64,000 nt of DNA, taken from positions 6,882,001 through 6,946,000 of the forward strand of contig OW051473.1 in NCBI GenBank assembly GCA_932521025.1, given 5' to 3'. Positions within the stretch are counted from its first letter, which is position 1. Each line of letters begins with the position of its first letter. A model generated the notes under the pieces. That model ran no database searches, was not told the origin of the DNA, and was given only the letters and a program-made list of their open reading frames with translations. The position numbers were made by a program, and so were the translations under genes. Shown here one piece after another: positions 38,444-48,141 of the stretch. The stretch comes from Oscheius onirici (lineage: Eukaryota; Nematoda; Chromadorea; Rhabditida; Rhabditidae).

Positions 38444-39657
38444 TAGAAAGCCGACACTACATTAAGGACACGTTTGAAATCTCGCCCGCGGACTTTGTAA
38501 TCCAGTTCCCGCGCTGTTCACGATACTAAAGATCTGATCACCGGGATCAAAATCGTTGCATATTTAACAAAAAAAATACTATGATTCACGTACATACTTT
38601 CCCAACGCGGACGTTTTTCGCCCGTAAGGTTAGTTTGTGCACGAATATTCGAAAAAAGGCTGACTATTAACTTTTTCGCACTTTGAAAAATGAGTATTCG
38701 GAACTTCCGTTTGCGTTTTTACAGCGGATTCGCGAATGTTGACGCCGTTTTTGAAATTTCTGCCTCGCATCTTTCTTACCTTTTTGTTCATTTTTTTTAT
38801 TTTACTATTCGCCCAGCCCTGGTTAGTCAACAGAAAAGTGAATTAGAATTATCATTTCTAAGCAAGATGGAACACTAGAAGTGGGTTCAGATTGAGATGT
38901 TCAGGAGCAAACTGCATTAAAGATCTTCGAAATGGCAACATGGTATTAGATCAGCTGAAATCGTTAGATTGGATGAACGACAAGACACCGAAACAGTATG
39001 AATCAAGGCCGATATTTAGCGTACTCTTTACATTAAAGTTGTTTTTACGATCAATGTCACCGATTTCCTACAAACTGGAACGCGTTCAACTGTTTTTCGC
39101 GATTAATATTAGGATGCTGAAGAATCAGGATATCTGCAGAAATATTGGATTCATTAAAATATAATTACCTGTTAACATCAATTTTCTTTGTATTCTTGAA
39201 CCTGGAAGCGAGTTTTTGACCGCAACATGCATCATTTCGTTGTAAACTGAGTAGCACGAGCTTTGTGTACTTGTTTGAGTCAATTTCTATCCATCTTTTT
39301 AGCTTTGCTCTGTCATCGTTCGAAAAACTTGGTAAATCCAATTTCTAAGAAAAGGGATGAGCTGATGTTATCATCTCGCTATTGTTCCAGAAATAATTAA
39401 GCGGACTTTTTGACACACGCGTCGCGCCAGTGCTAATCGGCCGACCCCAAGTGTGCGCAAAATCGATACCCACACAAGTTTTTCTCTCAGTGGTCCGTTC
39501 CTGCTACTGCTGTTTTCCCAAATTTGGGTAAGTTTTCTTTTAGGCGGTCAAAGTTGCTTTAAACCTTTTGTGCTTTTCCGTTATTCGAGCTCAAAACTTG
39601 TCTTTCCGCTCACGATCAAAAGAGCAGTAAACATCTCATCGAAGCTCTTTTTTCAGG
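38444..39657. other. Intergenic region, no supported gene
   Basis: About 1.2 kb. TTCCCGCG at 38506-38513 lies 63 bp upstream of the paralogue B start, mirroring the copy upstream of paralogue A. The 90-codon plus-strand frame at 38892-39164 is unrecognised. TTTTTTCAG at the right edge directly precedes the MAP2K start. Confidence 0.5.
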
Positions 39658-41045
39658 ATGGATCGGCCATCCATCGTGGGTGGCTTGTCGCTGCCTAATA
39701 GGCCAGGCTCACTACCAATTCCTTTTGCCCCAAAAGAAGAAGAAGAGGAGCAAATGCTGTAAGTCACCTGTTGTCGGACTAATTTTGTTTACAACGCTTT
39801 CAGAACAAAGTTGGCCACGGGTGTGTTGAAATTTCCCGAGGATCCCACACGTTATGGCTTCGGGGCTGTGAATCTTATCGACCGAGGAGCGATTGGCAGT
39901 GGGAATTTTGGAACAGTCCACATGATGGAGCACGATCTGACAGGTCGCATGATGGCTGTCAAGGTACGTTTTTTTTATAATTTCTTCTAAATTTAGTCAT
40001 TTCAGCGCATTCGCTTCCACAATATAAACGGACGGGAGCAGGAGCGTCTTCTACGCGAGCACAACACAATGGTACAGACGGAGCAGTGTGAAAACATTGT
40101 GAAATTCTACGGAGTCATTTTCCATGAGGTACTTTTATATTTTAGCGTTCAAAGTATCTTTTTAGGGTGATTGCTGGATATGCATGGAGCTTCTAGACGT
40201 CTCTCTCGACAGACTGTATCGAAGAGTCTATAATTACAGGAAGGAGCGTCTCACGGAGCCACTGATAGGGCATATTGCCGTTTGCGTGAGCTAAAAACCT
40301 ATTTCTATGTTAAACTCAACGTTTTAGACCATTACCGCTCTGGATTACCTGAAAACTAGTCTGAAAATCATGCACAGAGGTATATTCTTTACGAATTTTC
40401 ATAAAATAAGTGTTTAGACGTGAAACCATCAAATATTCTGGTGGATAGACACGGAATGGTCAAACTGTGCGATTTCGGCATCTGTGGAGAGCTCGAGGAC
40501 TCCATTGCTCAGTCTCACGACGTCGGATGTCAACCGTATCTTGCAGTAGTGTTTCAAATTACTGTTTTATCCGTTTCATTATAGCCGGAACGTATAACAA
40601 AATTAAACATGGCATATGACGTTCGATCTGACGTATGGGCTCTAGGATTAACGATGTTTGAAATTGCCAAGGGAGAGTTTCCGTACAAAAATTGGACGTC
40701 TCCCTTTGAGCAAATCAATGCGGTAAGAGATTTTATAACATTATATAAAAAAACGTTTAAGGTGGTGAAAGACGACCCTCCCATGCTGACGCAAGACGAT
40801 GACAACTATTTCTCGTTAGAATTTGTTCTCTTTGTGAACTCGTGCTTGACAAAGGATTACAAAAATCGACCGAAGTATGACAAGCTGAAACTGATGTCTT
40901 TCTATCTTATGTAAGTGTCTTTGATTTACTCTTTAAGTTTCGATCTAGGTACAATAACGGCGGTATTCTAATAGACGAAGCCAAGGAGCAGCTTGGTCGC
41001 TATGCTCTGGATGCTCTCAACAATCCCGAACCCCAGCGAGCATAG
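39658..41045 (+). CDS. MAP kinase kinase, MKK3/4/6 (SEK/MKK-4) type
   Basis: Dual-specificity kinase of a stress-activated p38/JNK cascade. Exons 39658-39758, 39804-39963, 40006-40128, 40166-40285, 40328-40379, 40418-40545, 40585-40722, 40762-40910, 40949-41045; phases agree, 355 aa. Short N-terminus with a Pro-rich and an EEEEE stretch, then [11 protein letters not shown] (P-loop), MAVKRIR (ATP lysine), [32 protein letters not shown] (catalytic loop), [10 protein letters not shown] (DFG), activation loop [20 protein letters not shown] with the S-x-x-x-S/T pair of MKKs, and [20 protein letters not shown]. The [16 protein letters not shown] signature points to MKK4/MKK3/6 rather than MEK1/2. 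The ATG lies one base behind TTTTTTCAG, suggesting trans-splicing. I cannot decide between mkk-4 and sek-1 orthology. Confidence 0.92.
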
Positions 41046-41782
41046 TTTCCGAGGCCATATCTTTGATATTTTGTACTATATGCCTCTCCTTCTTTTCTGT
41101 GCCACGAAATTTTCGGTTCCTTTTGCCGCACGCTAGACTGTTACTTCCGATCTCGTTGCCGTGGATCCGGTTCGTCATGTTTCTCTGGTCAAGCTGTTGT
41201 GATCCCAGTAAAAAACAATTGCTTCAATTCAGCATCCTCTCTGTCCTATCGCCTTTGCTTCTCTCGTAGCTGTTTACCGCTACGGGTCTCACAATTGTCA
41301 GGTTAGAGCCCCTCCCCTAATGTTTCTCCGGAGATTACAGCAAATTACTACGCTTAGGAGTTAATATTTGTTTGAACGAAACGAACATTCCATGTATATT
41401 TGCTGTGAAATGAAAGATGTAAACCAAAGCCAAGTTTTTGAACGGGAGACAGGAAAAGGCTTCAATCTCATAAGACATATAAAGAAATAAAGTGAAAAAA
41501 ATTCATATGAAAGTAGTGAAACATTCGCCAATTTACTGATGAAGGGGACTGTTATACAGAAAGTTACAGATTGGCAAGTTCGGCTGAACTTATGAAAGTG
41601 ATTGATCGGTCAGATTGGTGTTGATTTCGAAACCCTGTCCGTAGTCATGTGTCGAGGGCGAAAGTCTTACGAAAATCGTTGACTATGAAAGATACACACA
41701 AGAGAGATTGTTTTTGTTGTCTGTGCTGCCATGTTGCTGTTTTGCACCCTCGTGATCCAATTTTGAGTTTACTCGCAGAGCC
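41046..41782. other. Intergenic region
   Basis: 3' UTR of the MAP2K and promoter of ALG5; no gene seen. AAGAAATAAAGTG near 41482 is a plausible poly(A) signal. Confidence 0.45.
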
Positions 41783-43027
41783 ATGTTGGTCGAGTTTCTG
41801 CTTTTCTTGACAACTTTTTTGGTTAAATCTTTCTATTTGGTAGTTTTGCGAATGTAAGTGTTACCAATGGACTTTGCAAGATTGAGTTTAGCGTTTCGGA
41901 TGTAACGCCCTATGTTAACCGAGATCTCAACTTTCTCCGACAGAAACGAGCGGCTTTAGTTCGACGAAAGTCGGGAGATGACCTGGAAACCACTTTTGAG
42001 TGAGATTTATGGAATATAAATCTGTCGAAACTAGTTTTAGGCACCTTCCTTGTTTGTTAAAAGATGGTACACTAAATCTTCCTCATATTGCGACAGATGC
42101 AACCCATGATCTAACAATCGTCATTCCATGTTACAATGAAGAAGTAAGTGTAAGAAAACATCAAAACAAACTGAAATTTAGAAAAGATTGCCTTTTTCAC
42201 TCAAAGAAATTGTCGACTACTGTGAGCGTCGGCGAGAAATTGACGGATGGAGTTATGAAATCAAAGTAAATTCTGATTTTCACATAAAACAGTTTTTAGA
42301 TTATTGTGGTGGATGAAGACGGACAAGACAGGACAGCGGATGTTGCCCTCGAACATGCTGAAGAATGCGGTGCCAATATTTCTGTGATTAAGCTGGATGA
42401 GAACATCGGAAAAGGTATTTTTTAATCCCTTTCCTAACCATTTTGCTATTGTTAGGAGGAGCAGTGAGGACTGGTGTTCTTTGCGCCTCCGGCCGCCTCA
42501 TTCTCTTTGTTGACGCCGACGGGGCTACTGAATTTGCTCCGGCCTTTGAAGACATGGAAGCAGAGATTGAGAAATATGGCGGCACTCCGGCTGTCGTTAT
42601 TGGATCTCGAGCTCATTTAAAAGAACAACAGGATGCCCAACGTTCACTTCATCGTAGTCTTTTGACTCTTGGCTTCCATACCTTGGTTCATCATTTGGCA
42701 GTCAAAAGTATCAAGGACACACAGTGCGGATTCAAACTTTTCAACCGTCCTGCTGCTGCTGAACTCTTTGCTAAGATGCACATTGAGCAGTGGGCTTTCG
42801 ATGTAGAGCTACTGTATCTTGCTCAGAAGTGCAACATTCCAATCGAAGAGGTTAGAAAACTAGAGAAGTAGATTTGAAGCAAACATTTTCAGGTGAATGT
42901 CCAGTGGACGGAGAAAGACGGCTCAAAGCTGACTCCTATCTGGAGTTGGTTCGAAATGGGGCGTGATCTCATGCTCATCAACTACCGATACCATGTTGGT
43001 GAATGGCGCAACGAGCTTCCAGCATGA
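41783..43027 (+). CDS. ALG5: Dolichyl-phosphate beta-glucosyltransferase (ALG5)
   Basis: ER membrane GT2 enzyme that makes dolichyl-phosphate-glucose from UDP-glucose and dolichyl phosphate, the glucose donor for N-glycan precursors. Exons 41783-41853, 41892-41999, 42041-42143, 42182-42265, 42300-42414, 42456-42850, 42893-43027; phases agree, 336 aa, family length. N-terminal membrane anchor (MLVEFLLFLTTFLVKSFYLV), then LTIVIPCYNEEKRLP, IIVVDEDGQDRTADVA, ISVIKLDENIGKGGAVRTGV, ILFVDADGATEF (catalytic DxD-type), VIGSRAH, DTQCGFKLFNR, WAFDVELLYLAQ and PIWSWFEMGRDL. The usual VVDDGSKDxT box reads VVDEDGQDRT here, a shifted acidic pattern. It lies 366 bp upstream of the Mad3-like gene on the same strand, a spacing compatible with a nematode operon. 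Confidence 0.95.
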
Positions 43028-43392
43028 TATCCGATTCTCACTTTTGCTTTAACGGTTCTCTCATGGATTGACATCCAGTTGTTGTACATAACGTTGTAAA
43101 TATTGCCTTCATAAACTTTCTATTTATAATTTTCTGATACCATATATTTACATTCAAAGGTTATTCACAAAAAATGCGATCTTTGAATGCCAAAATTTCC
43201 AACAGAAATTTGGAAATTCCTTTCTTTTCGAACCTTTTAAAACTTTAAGGCGAGCGAGGCTGTGTGGAAAGCGCGCCCCATAGCGAATTACAGCACTTGG
43301 CGTCCTGCCAAAACTGTGACAATCAGCTGTAACATTCGGCTTCCCCGTGATAACAGCTCACAGTTACAGCCAAGGGTAAATGCTCCGAGGGC
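43028..43392. other. Intercistronic gap between ALG5 and the Mad3-like gene
   Basis: 366 bp. It contains only AT-rich and pyrimidine-poor sequence, plus ACAGTTACAG about 30 bp before the next ATG, which could serve as a trans-splice acceptor. Confidence 0.35.
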
Positions 43393-45102
43393 ATGGCGAA
43401 CAAGTCGCATCATGCTAAGTTTTTAAGGTCAGTAATTCACTGAATTTTTATTATTATCACTACTTTTAGTGCGATTAGAGACGCCGTCCAGCAGTCAACA
43501 GACGAGGAGAATGTTTCTTACATAGTTGGGTGAGTATTCTTCGCATCTCACTTATATAATTCTGTAATCTATAGTTCTCTGCTGCTTTTCGAACAAAATT
43601 ACGCACATTCCAACAAGGAAAACTTCCGAAAACTTCTGAGTGAAGCTTTGGCTGTCTACGGTCCCGGGAGCAGCTTCGATGGCGATGACCGCGTAATTCC
43701 TCTGTACATTCTTTTAGTGAGTCACTCAAGAAAACTTCAAATGTTATTTTTAGGGCAAATACTCTCGCTCTTCCACTCATGCCGAAATCTTCGATCGTAT
43801 GAACGAGACAGGAACATATCGCAAGTCGGCACTGTTCTATGTGGAATGGGGAAAAGTCTTTCAACAAGCGGGTCATTCTTCGCGGGCTTTAGTAAGCTAA
43901 AAACGCATTTTGAAAAAAAATGCTCTAGGAAGTTATTCATGAGGGTATCAAGCGAAACGCCAAACCTGAATCTTTGCTTCAAGCTGCTATAGTGGATATG
44001 GGATTGGAAACTACGACAGTTAGCAGGTACTTTTGTTGATTTACCATATTTATCTCATTTTAGCACGCCCGGGAGAGTCTTGGGTACTTTTTCTGCTCCC
44101 AGATCTGCTAGGAAACAGCTTTTTCCCAAAGCACCTACACCCATGCGGAAAAGGGTCGAAGCAAGTTTTGTATTGCCCGTCGAGGCTGTAGATCCTTCTA
44201 GGTTTGTCTTTTCTATTCATTTAATGTTTTATTAAGGATTGCACCAGTCAGCTCAGAATCCGTCACACCTCTCCTACCACTGCCAAATCTAGACGACAGC
44301 AGATCAGAGGATGCCGAAAATGAACGTCCTGTTGATATTTCCCAAGACATTTTCGTCAAAAGAAAGACTTTGGGAGTTCTGGTGAGAGCTACCATAATTT
44401 CACTCCTTCTCTTAGGTCCCAGCCACTGGTTTTGTTCTAGAGGATTACGATCTGGCAAAAGTCTATGAAGAAGATGAGAAAAGAACGGAGAAAGCTGAAA
44501 ACAACCGAATGAACATTGAGAATAACGTTATGCCGTCACCTGGACGTAGGCTTGTGAATAATTCACCGCCGCCCACCAACTCGAGGGTTACTTTAACATT
44601 TTTGTTAACACAAAGCTAAGCTTTTCAGGATGACGATCACAGATCCATTTTCCAACCGGTAAATTCAGCATCTGAACCTCAGACAACTGTGCCGGCTGTT
44701 CGAGCTCTTTTCCAAACATCTGCAGCAGTTGTTGAGCCCGTCGTTCCCACTAACAGCGAACTGTAACTCTTACCATTTGTCTGTTTCTAAAAACAATTAA
44801 GTCCAACATCTCCTAAGGAACGCTTCGTTTCTGGATCGGAAGCTCTGAAATTTCTCTGCCCGGAATCCGATGAAGAAGTTGAAGACAAGAGACTGACTGG
44901 GTTTGCCTTATTGCTGGAAAAGCGGAAATCACTTGGAAAACGCACATCTTTGGTTAACGGTTTTTATTAACTTCTTTTAAAAAGTTACTTTCAGGCTCCT
45001 CCAGTCGCCCCTCTGCTAAATAATCGGAACCGAGCGGCAGATCCTCTGGAGGGATTGTTCAGTAAAATGACAGTGTCCGCACCATGTACCTCCAAAGACT
45101 GA
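43393..45102 (+). CDS. san-1: Mad3/BubR1-type spindle checkpoint protein
   Basis: Kinase-less checkpoint protein that, as part of the mitotic checkpoint complex, blocks APC/C-Cdc20. Exons 43393-43427, 43470-43529, 43575-43716, 43754-43891, 43929-44026, 44064-44201, 44237-44381, 44416-44586, 44629-44762, 44802-44952, 44995-45102; phases agree, 439 aa. The Mad3/BUB1 homology region is clear: a KEN box (SNKENFRKLL) just before the TPR-like part, then VIPLYILLGKYSR, YRKSALFYVEWGKVFQQAGH and RALEVIHEGIKRNAKPESLL. The rest is predicted disordered: VSSTPGRVLGTF, a basic RKQLFPKAPTPMRKR, and a C-terminal FLCPESDEEVED. No kinase domain, as in SAN-1/Mad3. Orthology to san-1 is inferred from the domain and length. 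Confidence 0.87.
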
Positions 45103-45418
45103 CTACTTCAGGAGTACTAGTCATAGATATCGGAATCAGGTTTATTGTGCAAAGCCTCCAGTTGTACACATTCTCTCAGTTTATCAATATTCTCCTCTAG
45201 AATCGTGATGTTTTTATGAGTAAACAGTTCTTTCAGTTATTTTCTTATCAACAGCAATCACAACATATAAAATGCAAAATGAAGTAATACAATACATAAT
45301 CCGCGAGTTCTGTCAAATGTGTTTTTGTCAAATAATAATTAAGAGAAGCTCATTTGGCAATATATGAAACTGGCTGGCTAGTAACTTCTACCGCTTACAC
45401 TGATAGATTCATAGGGAC
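45103..45418. other. Intergenic region
   Basis: 3' side of the Mad3-like gene, AT-rich, no gene seen. Confidence 0.4.
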
Positions 45419-45540
45419 ATGGGTAAGTCTACCGTCGAATTTGGAAGTAAGGAAAAGTCTGCCGTAAGATTTGGGGGCATAAAGAATTCAACTGTCACAT
45501 TTGAATGTTTGGAGAAGTCTGCCGTCCTTCGGAACCAGAC
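45419..45540 (+). repeat. Degenerate tandem repeat of about 30 bp
   Basis: At least four tandem units, each beginning near AAGTCTRCCGT or a variant (45425, 45455, about 45485 as a diverged GAATTCAACTGTC, 45515). In the plus frame they read KSTVEFG / KSAVRFG / NSTVTFE / KSAVLRN. The 88-codon frame 45419-45685 that contains them starts with ATG, but I see no further support for a gene. Confidence 0.6.
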
Positions 45541-45946
45541 AGAATTGAAATCTAGCATCACCTGTTCTGGACGCATTCACTTCACAAAAAAAAGTCGAAC
45601 AGCTAATGCTTATCTAAAGAGTCCAGGGAAGTTTAGAGAGATGCCGGCATATTATAAAACTAAGCGCTTGCGTGTGGTGTTTTAGCGTAACAACAAAGCA
45701 ATTGTCTAAATAGTCAATTGGAGATGACTATGAAAATACGATTACAAGAAGTCTGTCTCAGGAGGTGAGTATAACTTGGCACTTCTCGACTACTTGCAAC
45801 TGATGTAATACCAACTTGTACACATTATCCACATGGATTTCTCATTTTATCAATCAACAGAACGTTGACTGTGTTTTATCTCCAACACGAAATAGAGGCA
45901 AAGTAACGAGCGACGTTGCCAAATAAGGTTCTGAGGTGCGCCAAGA

Positions 45947-46016
45947 CGGGCAATAACTCAGTTGTAGAAAAGTGTGGTTGAAATGAAAGTCTCGGGTTCG
46001 ATTCCTGGTTGCACCA
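45947..46016 (+). tRNA. tRNA-like sequence (tRNA pseudogene or SINE head)
   Basis: Contains a perfect Pol III B box (GGTTCGATTCC, 45995-46005), an A-box-like TAACTCAGTTG (45953-45963, one change from TAGCTCAGTTG) and ends TTGCACCA, which could pair with an upstream CGGGCAA. The T-arm can fold with wobble pairs. The anticodon stem pairs poorly, so it is unlikely to be a working tRNA; the loop would read TTGAAAT (anticodon GAA, Phe). A TTTTTT run follows at 46021-46025 and TTTTTTTTTT at about 46031-46040, usable as Pol III terminators. Confidence 0.45.
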
Positions 46017-46275
46017 ATGGTTTTTTAAACTTTTTTTTTTCACTGACAACTGAATACAGCTAGATAAAAAGATAACAGGAAACATGAAACGGGATAGAGA
46101 TCAAAGCTGAGGGTAATAATGAAGCAAAGATGAAAAATGATTTAAAAAATCAGTTGGGGGTACCTCTGGGGACGTCGCTGTTGAGATCGTCTCGGTTCAT
46201 TTTGAACCTGTTCTGGAGCTATTTGATTAGGCAAATATTGAATAAGGTCAGGCCAGTAGGTTGTGATTACGGTGC

Positions 46276-47060
46276 TCAACAATTTAGACACCTTTCAATT
46301 ATGACATCTGTATAAGCAGTCATCAATGGAGCGAGACGGTCGTAGATTCTCGAGGAATAGGTTTCAAACGTAACTGTTGTGCAACGGAACTGAATCTGAA
46401 GGTCATCTAGCAGCTCACAGTCCTCCTCCTCAAGTTTCTAAAAATATGAAGTTAAAATAAGCAATCGAACTAACTTACCACAAACAAGTTGAAGACATTT
46501 AAACTAGTCGACTCCATGAATTTTTTCTGGTTCAAACTTAGCCCTGATGTGCCCGCATAGTTGTGTGATACCTAAACCTAACGTTTAAAAACGACTACAA
46601 GGTGGCACCTAAATTGTCAACTTTTCTGGTACCAAATTGTTTCTAAATGGCAGAAGCCAGAATTTTTATATAAGCTAGGAGGCTGAATTTTTAGGAAGAT
46701 ATCGGCCGGATCTCCAACCTCTAACAAGCCGATTTTCAATACCTCATTCAGAAAAAATTTGGCACCTTTGACAATTTGGGGGCCACCCTGTAGAAAACTC
46801 ACAAGCTCCTTGTTTGACGTAAGTGGGTTCATCGCGACTTCGATGACAAGCGTAGAAACTTTGGCAAATATATATCTTTTCTGGGTTTTGATAAACTTGT
46901 ACAGGAACATATTGCTAGCTCTCAATTTATTCAGCTCGCAGAAGCTCCACTGGAATTCATAAAACTAGTGAAACAGCATATGTTTTTTACTCACCTTGTT
47001 TGCAACTTTCAGTAGCAGTTCAGGAGGAATCAGTCCGAGATTGAAATAGTTTAAAGCCAT
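46276..47060 (-). CDS. F-box protein (nematode FBXA/FTH-like)
   Basis: Predicted substrate adaptor of an SCF ubiquitin ligase. Start 47060; exon 46995-47060 and the next from 46949 encode the F-box: LGLIPPELLLKVANKW then SFCELNKLRASNMFLYKFI, matching the LPxELLxxI...LxxLRxxNRxLYxxI pattern. The following part (LVIEVAMNPLTSNKELVSFL) and a later exon (KLEEEDCELLDDLQIQFRC) resemble the variable C-terminal region of nematode F-box genes. Stop at 46276-46278. The exon junction near 46560-46620 is not resolved in phase, so either an intron is misplaced or the gene is damaged there. Confidence 0.65.
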
Positions 47061-48141
47061 TTTCGAGTCTCGCCTTAGATCGAACGTTCAATGTCTAGAA
47101 TATAAAAGTATGTTTATGATTTTGTAAAAATAAGATAAAAATAACCTCGACACCGAAAAATAGCAGCTGGTTGAGAAAAGAAATTTCAAAACTTGCTAAA
47201 TGCACAGTTGGATGAGACTCAAACCCTGTTTCGTGCACGGCAAAATTGTAAAACGGTATTTTTTGTATACTGAGGAGACCAAACTGGTCAAAAAGATTAC
47301 AAAATGACACTTTGAATAAACGTGATGTTCTTACAGTACCAAAATAATGTTAAACATCACAGCCGCTTTAATCGATTTCTTGCTTGAAAACACAAAATCG
47401 ATATAAGGGAAACCAAGCAACCTTCTAATTCCATTCACGTTTTGCTGAACTTAAAATTGAGAACTCAGAGCTGAATTTTTTAATGTGATAGCTTGAGCAT
47501 GAATGTTTTTGTCTCATGAAGCATTTGGAAAATCTGTAAAAGAGATTTGAAAAAATTTCTTTCACGGAAAACACCTGTGCATAGTTTTAGTTTGAAGATC
47601 TTTTTTCGTGTTTTAACTATGATAGAAATACTGCTTGCTTCCTTCGGCATACGCGAGATTCATGCCATCTTTTCAAGTTTGTCAACGGTTTGCAGTTTCC
47701 GAGCAGACAAATCACACGTGACTAAAAAACTATGTTAATGACTTTCTATGAAATTGCACCTCTCACAACTACTTTTTCTCTTCAGTTTCTCTCTAGAATT
47801 TGTAGTGATCTAAAGCACAATGGTGTCTGTGGCGGACTCTGTTTGGATGTTTGTTTGTTTATCCGGGACCATGTCGTTGACGGCTGGTGGAAGTTGTAGT
47901 TCTCGTCCGAAATCTCCGTGATATAGGTGTGCAACTCTCAGAGAAACTAGAGAAAACCGCCGTTATCGAAGGATACCACGAAAGGACCGACATCACTGAC
48001 ATATCATCGCTGAATGGAGCAGTTAGTTGCGCCTTGCCAAGCTGCAAAACTCAGTTCATAAGCGTACCTAAGTTTAAACGTTGTACGTTTATGAAAGACA
48101 ATAAATTAAAGTTAAAGTATGGTACAAACATTGGATGCAAT
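47061..48141. other. Intergenic region, no supported gene
   Basis: About 1.1 kb. The 86-codon plus-strand frame 47887-48147 overlaps the 3' end of the FN3 gene and looks like chance. Confidence 0.4.
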
